Assembly: GCA_030597435.1 (NCBI GenBank)
Contig: JAUVRV010000002.1
Span: 1-23,960, forward strand
Direction of reading: 5' to 3'
Length of the DNA: 23,960 nucleotides
Source of the DNA: Gemmatimonadales bacterium
GTDB taxonomy: Bacteria > Gemmatimonadota > Gemmatimonadetes > Gemmatimonadales > GWC2-71-9
Positions 15,939 through 22,517 of this stretch are shown here, one piece after another. A program made the translations under genes and the position numbers. A model generated the notes under the pieces. That model searched no databases. It was not told the origin of the DNA and saw nothing but the letters and a program-made list of their open reading frames with translations. How positions within the stretch are numbered: the first letter of the stretch is position 1; every line of letters starts with the position of its first letter.

Positions 15939-17289
15939 CAAGCTTTATCGCTTCCTCGCCGATCCGTGGGATCGCTTCGGATGAGCGGCAGATCCCCGGA
16001 ATCCAGATAATGTCAGGCCCGCGTACCACCACCGGGTAGTACTGCCGTTCGCCAGCCGGGATGCGAGCTTCCATCAGCATACGCCTGACCTTGCGTCGTC
16101 CCACTCCGCCCAACGGGACCATTCGGTCTCCCGCCCGCGGCAAACGGATCTCCCCGGGCCCCAAAGTGACCCACGTAGTCTGGGCATCGCGTCGCGTGGC
16201 ATCCGCGCTGGCAGTATGCCACGTGAATTCCCAGTCAGCCCACCGCACACAACCGGATTTGGTTTCACCCCACGAGAGCTGGGGACGTTCGCTGGTAAAC
16301 TCGTCCCGATTTGCTGCCAGGATTCTGAGTCGGCCAAACGACAGCTCGGCCTCCCAACCAGCCCCCAGCTGCAACCGACGTCCGCTCGTGCTGCCGGTGA
16401 CGAACGCTCTTAAACGTGCCGCGCGCCTGGGTCCCAGGACACAGCCAACTTCCCGAGCCAGAGCGCGCAAAAGCCCCTCCGACAACACTTTATCATACCG
16501 TTGCAGTGGTGCCCGAGCAACCTCGACGAGGCGGGCGCCGCGGCTGAATTCCAGTTCAGGGCTCGCCCGTAATAAGGATGCCCAAGCCTGGCGATCGGTT
16601 GCTGCATCTCGAGCGGTTTGAGCCAACTTCTCGTCCAAGTCCGTCCCCAACCGGGTTCTCAGAAGCGGCATCACTGTGCGGCGGAGCCAGACGCGATCAT
16701 GGCGCTCATCGATGTTCGCCGGATCCTCGAAGACGAACGGCCGAGATTGCGCGTCGGGAAACTGCCTATGCAACCAGGTTAACAGTTCGTCCCTGGTGAA
16801 CGGCAGCAAAGGCCTTGTCAAACCTCTCGGTCCCCGCGCCGGAATGGCGGACAAACCAAACACACCGCTTCCCTTGAGCACCCGGTAAAGCACCGTCTCC
16901 GCCTGATCATCAGCTTGATGGGCCGTCACCAGGTATCTTGCGCCGACGTCGTCCTGGAGCTTTCGCAAGGCACGATAGCGCTCTGTCCTCGCCAGTGTCT
17001 CGCCAGCTTTGGGCCCGAGTTGCAGCGCCGCGACCGTGCAGGGCAGAGAGTAACGCTTGGCGAGGTTTTGGACGTGCGGTACGGCCGCCGCTGCCGCCTC
17101 GGAGATGCCATGGTCAACGTGCCCAACAGTGAGTTCCAAATCGAGTTCGGGAGCTACCGCGACCATGAGATCGAGCAAGGCAATCGAATCCGCGCCCCCA
17201 CTCACGGCGAGGAGAGCCAGGCCGGGCTCCTCGAATAGACCAGACCTCCGGATGTGGTCGAGCAGCTTGTCTCGCAGATCACCACTCAT
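15913..17289 (-). CDS. tilS: tRNA(Ile)-lysidine synthetase
   Basis: A 458-residue N-type ATP pyrophosphatase that converts C34 of the CAU-anticodon tRNA-Ile to lysidine, needed to read AUA codons; functionally linked to ileS in this window. The PP-loop SGGADS is at residues 30-35. TVGHVDHGI, ARTERYRALRKL, and LVTAHQADDQAETVLYRVLKGSG, with the catalytic substrate-binding stretch, follow. A central TilS domain and a C-terminal domain (about 380-445; LPRAGDRMVPLGG, VRRMLMEARIPAGER, IIWIPGICRS) complete the family architecture. The ATG at 17289 lies six bases after the TerB-like gene's stop, with no clear Shine-Dalgarno. The 3' end overlaps hpt by 26 bases. The N-terminus is typical, so this start is fairly secure. 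Confidence 0.96.
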   Translation of the reverse strand: MSGDLRDKLLDHIRRSGLFEEPGLALLAVSGGADSIALLDLMVAVAPELDLELTVGHVDHGISEAAAAAVPHVQNLAKRYSLPCTVAALQLGPKAGETLARTERYRALRKLQDDVGARYLVTAHQADDQAETVLYRVLKGSGVFGLSAIPARGPRGLTRPLLPFTRDELLTWLHRQFPDAQSRPFVFEDPANIDERHDRVWLRRTVMPLLRTRLGTDLDEKLAQTARDAATDRQAWASLLRASPELEFSRGARLVEVARAPLQRYDKVLSEGLLRALAREVGCVLGPRRAARLRAFVTGSTSGRRLQLGAGWEAELSFGRLRILAANRDEFTSERPQLSWGETKSGCVRWADWEFTWHTASADATRRDAQTTWVTLGPGEIRLPRAGDRMVPLGGVGRRKVRRMLMEARIPAGERQYYPVVVRGPDIIWIPGICRSSEAIPRIGEEAIKLDARSTDRS

Positions 17290-17295
17290 GGCCGT

Positions 17296-17781
17296 CTACG
17301 TTCCGTCGTTGGTTGCCCTCTTACGAGCTTCCGCCAGGTATCCCGGTTTGAGATCCAAGAGGTTGGAGATCTTACGCATCAGGTAGCTCTCATGCTTTGC
17401 CAACTCACCGTCCGCATAGACCACACGCCACATGACTTCAACGAGCACCATCTTTTGGCCCAGATCGTAGGCGTCCGCGATCAGTCGGGTGAACTGATAC
17501 AGATCCACCGATCTCCCGCGCTCCTCATCCGCCAATTGGATCAGTTCCTGGACCGTGGCAGGATCCAGATCGAAGTGGCGCTGGAGCGCCTCCTCGATGT
17601 GTTCTCGCTCCTCGTCAGCGAACTCCTCGTCCGCATGAGCCAACTCCAAGAGCAGAGCACAGGCAGCCACCTGGATAGCGCTGTCAGGAGACCCCTGTTT
17701 GCCACGCGCCTCTTCACGACCAGAATCCGGCTCGGGCAGCTCGATGTTTTGGTTAAAGAATGCCTTGATCCCATTCAGCAT
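17296..17781 (-). CDS. TerB-like (tellurite-resistance TerB fold) protein
   Basis: A 161-residue cytoplasmic helical protein with two TerB-like acidic helix repeats: LAHADEEFADEEREHIEEAL (about residues 48-67) and VVYADGELAKHESYLMRKI (about 119-137). TerB domains are small all-helical modules, with acidic residues that can bind divalent metals, found in many proteins unrelated to tellurite; the actual role is unknown. An N-terminal stretch LNGIKAFFNQNI may be amphipathic. The frame is open 21 codons further upstream, but the ATG at 17781, one base after the previous gene's stop and preceded by GAAGGGA, gives the natural N-terminus. No other ter genes are nearby, so a tellurite-resistance function is not supported. 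It is likely co-transcribed with tilS. Confidence 0.8.
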   Translation of the reverse strand: MLNGIKAFFNQNIELPEPDSGREEARGKQGSPDSAIQVAACALLLELAHADEEFADEEREHIEEALQRHFDLDPATVQELIQLADEERGRSVDLYQFTRLIADAYDLGQKMVLVEVMWRVVYADGELAKHESYLMRKISNLLDLKPGYLAEARKRATNDGT

Positions 17782-17782
17782 G

Positions 17783-18289
17783 TCAGTTCCCTTCTCCGGC
17801 AGTGTCGTTCGTGAACACGAGCGACGCGATCCTCCAGGTACCATCGTGTTTCAGCAGTGCGAAAGCGTCGATCCCTTCCCAATATTGCACGCTGTCGGGA
17901 TCACCGAATCGCATTCCGTAGCGCACCCATGCTTGCGCTAGATTATTGAACACCCGCACCTCGGCATCGAGCATACGCTCCTCGAATATCTTACGGCTGT
18001 CGGGTCCCTGTGGTGCCTGCGCAATGAACTCCTCTATGGTGGTGGGCACCACGCGATCCGCGGTCTCACCCGGCGGCTGCCAGACTGTGGTCATGTCGGC
18101 GCCGGGCCAGAAGTGGTTCGAGAACGCATCCCGATCGCGGCCACTGAAATCGCTATAGTAGACCTCGAGCACCTGCAATATCGCCTGTCGCTCGGCTGCA
18201 GTCCCGTACCCCACCGTACCGGCCTGGTTGCAGGCCACCGTGATCAGTGGCACGAGCAACGACACTATTCGTGGGCTGGGACATTCCAT
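17783..18289 (-). CDS. NTF2-like (SnoaL/DUF4440-type) predicted lipoprotein
   Basis: A 168-residue protein. The first 20 residues form a signal peptide (basic residue, hydrophobic ISLL-type core) ending in TVAC, with Cys20 as the likely lipidated residue. The lipobox is imperfect, with Thr at -3. The rest is an NTF2-like cone fold: long helices (ERQAILQVLEVYYSDFSGRDRDAFSNHF), MTTVWQPPGE, the IEEFIAQAPQ segment, VRVFNNLAQAWVRYGMRF and a closing DAFALLKHDGTWRIASLVF strand pair. Such domains are small-molecule-binding or isomerase-like; no active site can be assigned. The ATG at 18289 has a very strong GGAGGAGG at 18297-18304, seven bases upstream, inside the end of the flavoenzyme gene, with a 25-base gene overlap. 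It would be processed by LspA. Confidence 0.78.
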   Translation of the reverse strand: MECPSPRIVSLLVPLITVACNQAGTVGYGTAAERQAILQVLEVYYSDFSGRDRDAFSNHFWPGADMTTVWQPPGETADRVVPTTIEEFIAQAPQGPDSRKIFEERMLDAEVRVFNNLAQAWVRYGMRFGDPDSVQYWEGIDAFALLKHDGTWRIASLVFTNDTAGEGN

Positions 18290-18951
18290 TGCACGACCTC
18301 CTCCATGGATTTGCGCTTCAGGTCTGGTACGGTCGCGTCCGCAGCCGGATACCCGATTGGGAAGAGAATGTATGGCTTTTCATTCGCAGGCCGCCCCAGC
18401 AGGCGTGAAAGAAAGCCCATAGGGCTGGGCGTGTGAGTAAGCGTGGCCAATCCCATGTTGTGGAGTGCAGCGATGAACAGACCGCAAGCGATGCCGACGC
18501 TCTCGTTCACATAGTAGTTGTTCACCTTCTCTCCGTCTGAATCCACTCCGTAAGACTGCTTGAAGACAATCACCAGATACGGTGCGTGTTCGAGGAACTC
18601 CTTGTTCCAGTCGGTTCCCAGCGCCGAGAGCGCCTCCAGCCAGTCCGGCGGGAACCGATGTTCGTAGTTCTCGCGTTCCTCTGTCTCAGCAGCCTCACGG
18701 ATCTCACGCTTCAGATCGGGGTCGTCCACGATCACGAAGCGCCACGGCTGGCGGTGAGCGCCGGACGGAGCTGTTGCAGCCGTTCGGACTGCAAGCTCGA
18801 CACATTCCCGGGGTATCGGTTCAGACGATATGAACCGCACCGAACGGCGCCGTTGCATCAGCGCGCAGAACTCCCGCGCCCTCGACACCATCTCTTCCTC
18901 TCCGAGTCGGCTGAACTCGAGTGGGATGAAGCCGGATTCTCTTTCTGTCAT
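18265..18951 (-). CDS. Nitroreductase-family flavoprotein resembling iodotyrosine deiodinase (IYD)
   Basis: A 228-residue FMN-dependent nitroreductase-fold protein. FMN-binding motifs are RRRSVR (34-39), TAPSGAHRQPW (60-70) and the later THTPSPM and GYPAADATVP. It carries the IYD active-site lid: Glu92, Tyr96 and Lys117, with exactly the spacing of human Glu157/Tyr161/Lys182, in a context (EERENYEHR, then LGTDWNKEFLEHAPYLVIVFKQ) very close to IYD. In that family these residues close over a halotyrosine zwitterion for reductive dehalogenation. The start is ATG at 18951 with GGAG five bases upstream at 18957-18960; the preceding TTG is less likely. It lies 39 bases after the cardiolipin synthase gene. 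Substrate is inferred; a generic nitroreductase is the alternative. Confidence 0.85.
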   Translation of the reverse strand: MTERESGFIPLEFSRLGEEEMVSRAREFCALMQRRRSVRFISSEPIPRECVELAVRTAATAPSGAHRQPWRFVIVDDPDLKREIREAAETEERENYEHRFPPDWLEALSALGTDWNKEFLEHAPYLVIVFKQSYGVDSDGEKVNNYYVNESVGIACGLFIAALHNMGLATLTHTPSPMGFLSRLLGRPANEKPYILFPIGYPAADATVPDLKRKSMEEVVQWNVPAHE

Positions 18952-18990
18952 CAATACTCCGAATCACGCAGGTGACGAGAGTACAGGGTG

Positions 18991-20442
18991 TCAGATATAG
19001 GGACTGAACAACCTTGCGATGCCATCCCGCAGTTGCACGGGTAGGCTGCGGGAATCCACCGTGACCTTGAATACTTCCTGTGCCCCGCGGAGCTTCTGTT
19101 CGGTCAACCGCTCCATGTCGGCGGCCAGTTGTTCATCGTAGCACTCGATATTGAACTCGAAGTTGAGCCGGAGGCTACGGGGATCCCAATTGGCCGAGCC
19201 CACAAGGGTCCAGGCATCATCGACCATCATCAACTTGGTGTGGTCGAACGGAGGCTTGGTGAGGAATATACGGCAGCCCCTTTGCAGCAACTGCCAATGG
19301 AGGGCGGTCGAAGCCCATGCGACCACGGGATGATTATTGACGCTCGGCAGCACGATCCTCACCTGCACACCACGCATCGACGCGATATTGAGGGCTCCAA
19401 TCAGCTCTCGGTCTGGCAGGAAGTAGGGTGTGACGATCGTAATTTTCGACCGGGCAGCAACGATGGCGCCGTGGAGCGTCATTCTCAACTTGTCCAGATC
19501 CTCCCCGGGGCCGTCCGAGATCCCTCGCGCCACCACCGGTCCCACCTTATGAACCGGGGGATACCAATCCTCTCCCTGCAGCACTTCCTTGGTAGTAAAG
19601 GCCCAATCGTCTGCGAACATCTGGACCAGTTGCTCTACCAACGGTCCCTCGACGCGAAAGTGGAGGTCTTGGATGGGTCGCTTCGGTTGCTCCCCTAGTA
19701 CGTGACCCACCCTGATGTTCATGCCGCCGGTGAACCCGATAGCCCCGTCGACGACCAGAATCTTGCGATGGTTCCTCAGGTTGGCGAACGGTATGCGCCA
19801 GGGAAGGAGTGTCCGCATGTAACGAGCAACCGGTACCCCGATTCTCCTCAGTTCGCCAACCATGGAAGCAAGGGAGTATCGGGCGCCGACCGCGTCGATG
19901 AGCACACGCACTTCGACGCCTCCAGCTACTGCCTTCCCCAGTGCCTGGGCAAATACCCCACCGACCTCGTCATGATCGAAGATGTAGGTGCTCAGCGCGA
20001 TCGACGTGGTAGCGCCATCAATCGCCTCGAGCATCGCAGGATACGCCTCATCTCCATTCACGAGAGGCACTATCCGATTACCGGCAACCAGCGCGCGGCC
20101 CGTAACCCGTCCAACAATACGGGAGAGTGTCTCGAGGTGGCCCCGTGACGGAGACAGTTCCTCGGCCACGATTTGCCAGTCTGTAAACGTGTCACGCAGC
20201 GCCGGCCTCGTCTCGAGACCGAGTTTTCGTAGGTCGGAGGCCCTCCGATGGATCCGGTTGATACCCAGAAGCGCATAGAGCACCGACCCCAGCACCGGCA
20301 CCAACCATATCAGACCGACCCAGGCAACCGCCGCCCGCGTGTCCCTCTTGTGTAGTATCGCGTGCCCGGAGGCAAATACGGCGAGTACTCCAGAGAGCGC
20401 CGCCACGAGAAAGGGACGCAGGGTCTCGAGGGTATCAAGCAT
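18991..20442 (-). CDS. cls: Cardiolipin synthase-type phospholipase D enzyme
   Basis: A 483-residue PLD-superfamily membrane enzyme expected to join two phosphatidylglycerols (or a similar pair) into cardiolipin. Two N-terminal membrane segments (about residues 11-28 and 38-60; AVAWVGLIWLVPVLGSVLYALLG) are typical of ClsA/PLDNc proteins. Two complete HKD motifs follow: His225-Lys227-Asp232 in NHRKILVVDG with the trailing GFTGGMN, and His401-Lys403-Asp408 in FDHTKLMMVDD with LVGSANWDPRS. The ATG at 20442 is used; the in-frame TTG four codons earlier has no Shine-Dalgarno. Being alone, with a 136-base gap before it, it may have its own promoter, though none stands out. ClsA versus ClsB/C assignment is not attempted, but the membrane segments favour ClsA-like. 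Confidence 0.93.
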   Translation of the reverse strand: MLDTLETLRPFLVAALSGVLAVFASGHAILHKRDTRAAVAWVGLIWLVPVLGSVLYALLGINRIHRRASDLRKLGLETRPALRDTFTDWQIVAEELSPSRGHLETLSRIVGRVTGRALVAGNRIVPLVNGDEAYPAMLEAIDGATTSIALSTYIFDHDEVGGVFAQALGKAVAGGVEVRVLIDAVGARYSLASMVGELRRIGVPVARYMRTLLPWRIPFANLRNHRKILVVDGAIGFTGGMNIRVGHVLGEQPKRPIQDLHFRVEGPLVEQLVQMFADDWAFTTKEVLQGEDWYPPVHKVGPVVARGISDGPGEDLDKLRMTLHGAIVAARSKITIVTPYFLPDRELIGALNIASMRGVQVRIVLPSVNNHPVVAWASTALHWQLLQRGCRIFLTKPPFDHTKLMMVDDAWTLVGSANWDPRSLRLNFEFNIECYDEQLAADMERLTEQKLRGAQEVFKVTVDSRSLPVQLRDGIARLFSPYI

Positions 20443-20578
20443 TGGTGCCTGCAAAGGTACATGAGGGCGCTGGGGCCGGCTATCGGTGATCGGCCGGCGG
20501 CTGGCGCCAACTCCGCCGTTCTGTGGGATCAGTCCAGGTTGGACCAGGGTGCTCGAGATTGGTTCAGCTTAGCTCAGA
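20443..20578 (-). other. Intergenic spacer between SRAP gene and cls
   Basis: This gap holds no convincing reading frame or promoter. Near its right end a perfect 7-base inverted repeat (TTCAGCT at 20563-20569 and AGCTGAA at 20581-20587, 11-base loop) straddles the SRAP stop codon. A GCCGGC pair (20475-20480, 20493-20498) could form a short hairpin closer to cls. Neither is followed by a T-run on the minus strand, so terminator function is not supported. Confidence 0.4.
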
Positions 20579-21295
20579 TTAGCTGAAGCCAAAAAGGTCT
20601 AAAGGTGGCTCGTCGAGCGGCTTCACACACTCCGGCACATCGTTCTCTGGTTTGTTCACCAGGGTGGAGACCGGGTAGCAGATCAGTCGATCCTCAGGGC
20701 AGGGTCGGAGCAAACCCTCCAAGGACGTGCGATCACTCAGGGAAGTGTCTAGCCAGGTGTCGTAATCCTCCGGCTGCAGAATCACCGGCATCCTGTCGTG
20801 TATCGCCTCGAGGGTACGGTTTGGCACTGTGGTTACTATGGCACACGACTCTACCGGCTCACCGGGCGGTCTTCTCCAGCGGTCCCACAACCCGGCAAAG
20901 GCAAAGGGCCTTCTGTCCGGCATGCAGATGAAGTGCGGCTGCTTGCCACCCGGCTGTTTCTGCCACTCATAGAACCCGTTGGCAGGGATCAGGCAACGCC
21001 GTTCCCGAAACGGATCTCTGAAGGCAGGTTTGTCCGCCACGGTCTCGGCACGCGCGTTTATCATGCGGGCAGCCAGCTCAGTCGATTGGGCCCAGTGCGG
21101 GACCAATCCCCAGCGCAGCAAGACGACCTCCCGGCCGGTGCCTGAAGGCCTCGCCCTCACCCCTACAACCGCAGCGCAAGGCGCCACGTTATATCGTGGC
21201 CCGGAAGCCGCCACGCGGCGGGCCTCGTCCAGTGAAAGGTCAAACGCCTCAGCCAGATCTTCCGGCGAGTCGAAAAGAGCGAAGCGGCCACACAT
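20579..21295 (-). CDS. SRAP-domain abasic-site protein (YedK/HMCES family)
   Basis: A 238-residue SRAP protein, which forms a covalent thiazolidine crosslink through Cys2 with abasic sites in single-stranded DNA and protects them. The catalytic set is complete: Cys2 directly after the initiator Met (MCGRF), Asn36 (PRYNVAP), Glu110 (GFYEW) and His166 (HDRMPV), with RWGLVPHW and MINARAET DNA-contact motifs. The requirement for Cys at position 2 fixes the start at ATG 21295, which has AGAGG about nine bases upstream. The C-terminal tail (about 210-238; ENDVPECVKPLDEPPLDLFGFS) resembles that of other bacterial SRAP proteins. It is the first gene of the long minus-strand series and diverges from aroF. 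Bacterial homologue: E. coli yedK. Confidence 0.95.
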   Translation of the reverse strand: MCGRFALFDSPEDLAEAFDLSLDEARRVAASGPRYNVAPCAAVVGVRARPSGTGREVVLLRWGLVPHWAQSTELAARMINARAETVADKPAFRDPFRERRCLIPANGFYEWQKQPGGKQPHFICMPDRRPFAFAGLWDRWRRPPGEPVESCAIVTTVPNRTLEAIHDRMPVILQPEDYDTWLDTSLSDRTSLEGLLRPCPEDRLICYPVSTLVNKPENDVPECVKPLDEPPLDLFGFS

Positions 21296-21360
21296 ATTGA
21301 TTTTGCCTCTGAGAATGTGTTGATTTTTTCAGAGCGATCGCCGGACGCGGTTTCGGCCAC

Positions 21361-21513
21361 ATGCGAATCGGTGACGCTCTTCTGGTGTATCAGATTCTAT
21401 CGCGCGCCCCCGTGCCAACACAACGGGTGTCCTGTGTGACGATGTTGGGTCAGGTCCGTCGACTCGCGCAGCGATCGGATTTTTTCCTCTCCCCTCGGGG
21501 ACATAGACGATAA
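21361..21513 (+). CDS. Possible 50-residue upstream (leader) reading frame of aroF
   Basis: An ATG at 21361 opens a 50-codon frame ending in TAA at 21511-21513, whose last base is the first base of the aroF ATG (TAATG). The predicted peptide begins MRIGDALLVYQ and ends FFLSPRGHRR. It has one Tyr and two adjacent Phe codons, the Phe pair formed by the T-run after the hairpin, and no Trp. There is no clear Shine-Dalgarno before it and no homologue is recognised. The stop/start overlap would allow translational coupling to aroF, but the frame could be a coincidence of the GC-rich region. Confidence 0.3.
   Translation: MRIGDALLVYQILSRAPVPTQRVSCVTMLGQVRRLAQRSDFFLSPRGHRR
21394..21423 (-). promoter_or_regulatory. 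Possible sigma70-type promoter for the SRAP gene
   Basis: On the minus strand TTGTGT (21423-21418) is followed after 18 bases by TAGAAT (21399-21394), a 5/6 match to the -10 consensus, about 100 bases upstream of the SRAP ATG. The -35 match is weaker. It lies in the divergent region, the expected place for the promoter that begins the minus-strand series. Prediction only. Confidence 0.4.
21455..21485 (+). terminator. Terminator-like hairpin and T-run in the aroF leader (possible attenuator)
   Basis: TCCGTCG (21455-21461) pairs with CGA-T-CGGA (21472-21479), a 7-bp stem with one bulged T and a 10-base loop, followed at once by six T residues (21480-21485). An alternative inner stem TCGC/GCGA (64-67 with 71-74 of the 214xx block) could form instead. 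It ends 27 bases before the aroF ATG with no plus-strand gene upstream to terminate, so if functional it would act as an attenuator. Confidence 0.4.
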
Positions 21514-22415
21514 TGAACAATTGGAGAAGCAGTGGTTCTTACGCCGGACCGGTTCCGTTTCGACTTGTAGGCCGCGAATCCAACCCTGAAGGAACGGTCC
21601 TCGACATAAACGGTGTGCAAATCGGTGGTTCGGAAGTGGTGGTAATGGCCGGACCGTGTTCGGTCGAGAGTCGCGATCAGCTGCTCTCGACGGCCACGGC
21701 GGTAAAGGCCAGCGGGGCCAGAATCCTGAGAGGCGGAGCTTTCAAGCCCCGCACTTCCCCCTACAGTTTCCGAGGACTGCGCGAAGAAGGCCTGGTGTTG
21801 CTGGCCGAGGCCCGAGAGGAAACGGGCCTTCCAGTCGTCACGGAAGTGATGGACACACGCCAGGTCGAACCCGTGTGTGAGCATGCGGACATCGTTCAGA
21901 TCGGCTCCCGCAGCATGCATAACTACCCGCTGTTGGAGGAGGTCGGTCAGTGCAACAAGCCCGTTCTGATGAAACGAGGCATGGGTGCGACCATCGAGGA
22001 GTTACTGCTGGCCGCAGAGTACGTCCTCAACAAGGGCAACGACCAAGTCATGTTCTGCGAGCGCGGCATCCGCACCTTCGAGAATGCCACGCGCAACACG
22101 CTCGACCTGAACGCCGTCCCGTTGCTCAAACGAATGAGTCACCTGCCAGTAATAGTCGATCCGAGCCATGGCACCGGTCACTGGTGGATGGTACCGGCGA
22201 TGTGTAAGGGAGCCGTGGCCGTCGGTGCCGACGGATTGCTGGTCGAGGTGCACTGCAGTCCGCAGGAAGCACTGAGTGATGGTCCTCAATCGCTACATCC
22301 CGCCAGATTCGATGAGATGATGCAAGAGCTGCGTGTGGTCGCACGGGCTGTGGGGCGAGAAATATACGAGCCGGCTGTCTCCGCATTTGGAGGAGCGCAG
22401 CTAAACGTCAGCTAA
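21513..22415 (+). CDS. aroF: 3-deoxy-7-phosphoheptulonate (DAHP) synthase, type I-beta
   Basis: A 300-residue KDO8P-synthase-like (type I-beta) DAHP synthase joining phosphoenolpyruvate and erythrose-4-phosphate, the entry to the shikimate pathway. Motifs: MAGPCSVES (45-53) with the metal-ligand Cys49, GGAFKPRTSPYSFRGL (74-89), KRGMGATIEELLLAAEYVL, CERGIRTFENATRNTLDL, DPSHGTGH and LLVEVHCSPQEALSDGPQSL, supplying His and Glu ligands. The N-terminal 25 residues are the short lead seen before PEGTVLDINGVQIGG; there is no ACT or chorismate-mutase domain, so built-in feedback inhibition is not evident. The ATG at 21513 overlaps the stop of a short upstream frame. GGGGA lies 13 bases upstream, too far to be a strong Shine-Dalgarno. 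Control may lie in the leader hairpin. Confidence 0.95.
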   Translation: MNNWRSSGSYAGPVPFRLVGRESNPEGTVLDINGVQIGGSEVVVMAGPCSVESRDQLLSTATAVKASGARILRGGAFKPRTSPYSFRGLREEGLVLLAEAREETGLPVVTEVMDTRQVEPVCEHADIVQIGSRSMHNYPLLEEVGQCNKPVLMKRGMGATIEELLLAAEYVLNKGNDQVMFCERGIRTFENATRNTLDLNAVPLLKRMSHLPVIVDPSHGTGHWWMVPAMCKGAVAVGADGLLVEVHCSPQEALSDGPQSLHPARFDEMMQELRVVARAVGREIYEPAVSAFGGAQLNVS

Positions 22416-22420
22416 TGCCA

Positions 22421-22444
22421 GGCCGCCGTTCTTCTCGGGCGGCC
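22421..22444 (+). terminator. GC-rich hairpin after aroF (probable terminator element)
   Basis: Six bases after the aroF stop, GGCCGCC (22421-22427) and GGCGGCC (22438-22444) form a perfect 7-bp stem with a 10-base loop. No T-run follows, so it is not a textbook intrinsic terminator. It may assist termination or stabilise the aroF transcript's 3' end. Confidence 0.5.
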
Positions 22445-22517
22445 GCACCGTCCAGTGGTGACGACCCGTCTTGCCGCTGTGTCATTCCTCGCACACCCCA
22501 GCTACTGACCCTCTGAC

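Larger units (their letters stand above)
21296..21512. promoter_or_regulatory. Divergent intergenic region between the SRAP gene and aroF
   Basis: This 217-base stretch is the longest gene-free region and the only divergent one. It contains a possible SRAP promoter (21394-21423, minus), a short frame leading into aroF and a terminator-like hairpin at 21455-21485. A T-rich patch (TTGATTTTTTC near 21320) lies close to the SRAP start. No confident plus-strand -35/-10 pair for aroF was found. Confidence 0.5.

Noticed and set aside
17296..17781. Tellurite resistance operon
   Set aside because: Only a TerB-like domain is present; no terC, terD, terE or related genes are nearby, and TerB folds are widespread in unrelated proteins.
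20475..20498. GCCGGC pair that could form a hairpin upstream of cls
   Set aside because: Each half is itself palindromic and common in GC-rich DNA; six pairs with a 12-base loop and no T-run is too weak to call.
20563..20587. Perfect 7-bp inverted repeat over the SRAP stop codon
   Set aside because: The stem is short and AT-containing, no T-run follows on the minus strand, and such repeats occur by chance; terminator function is not supported.
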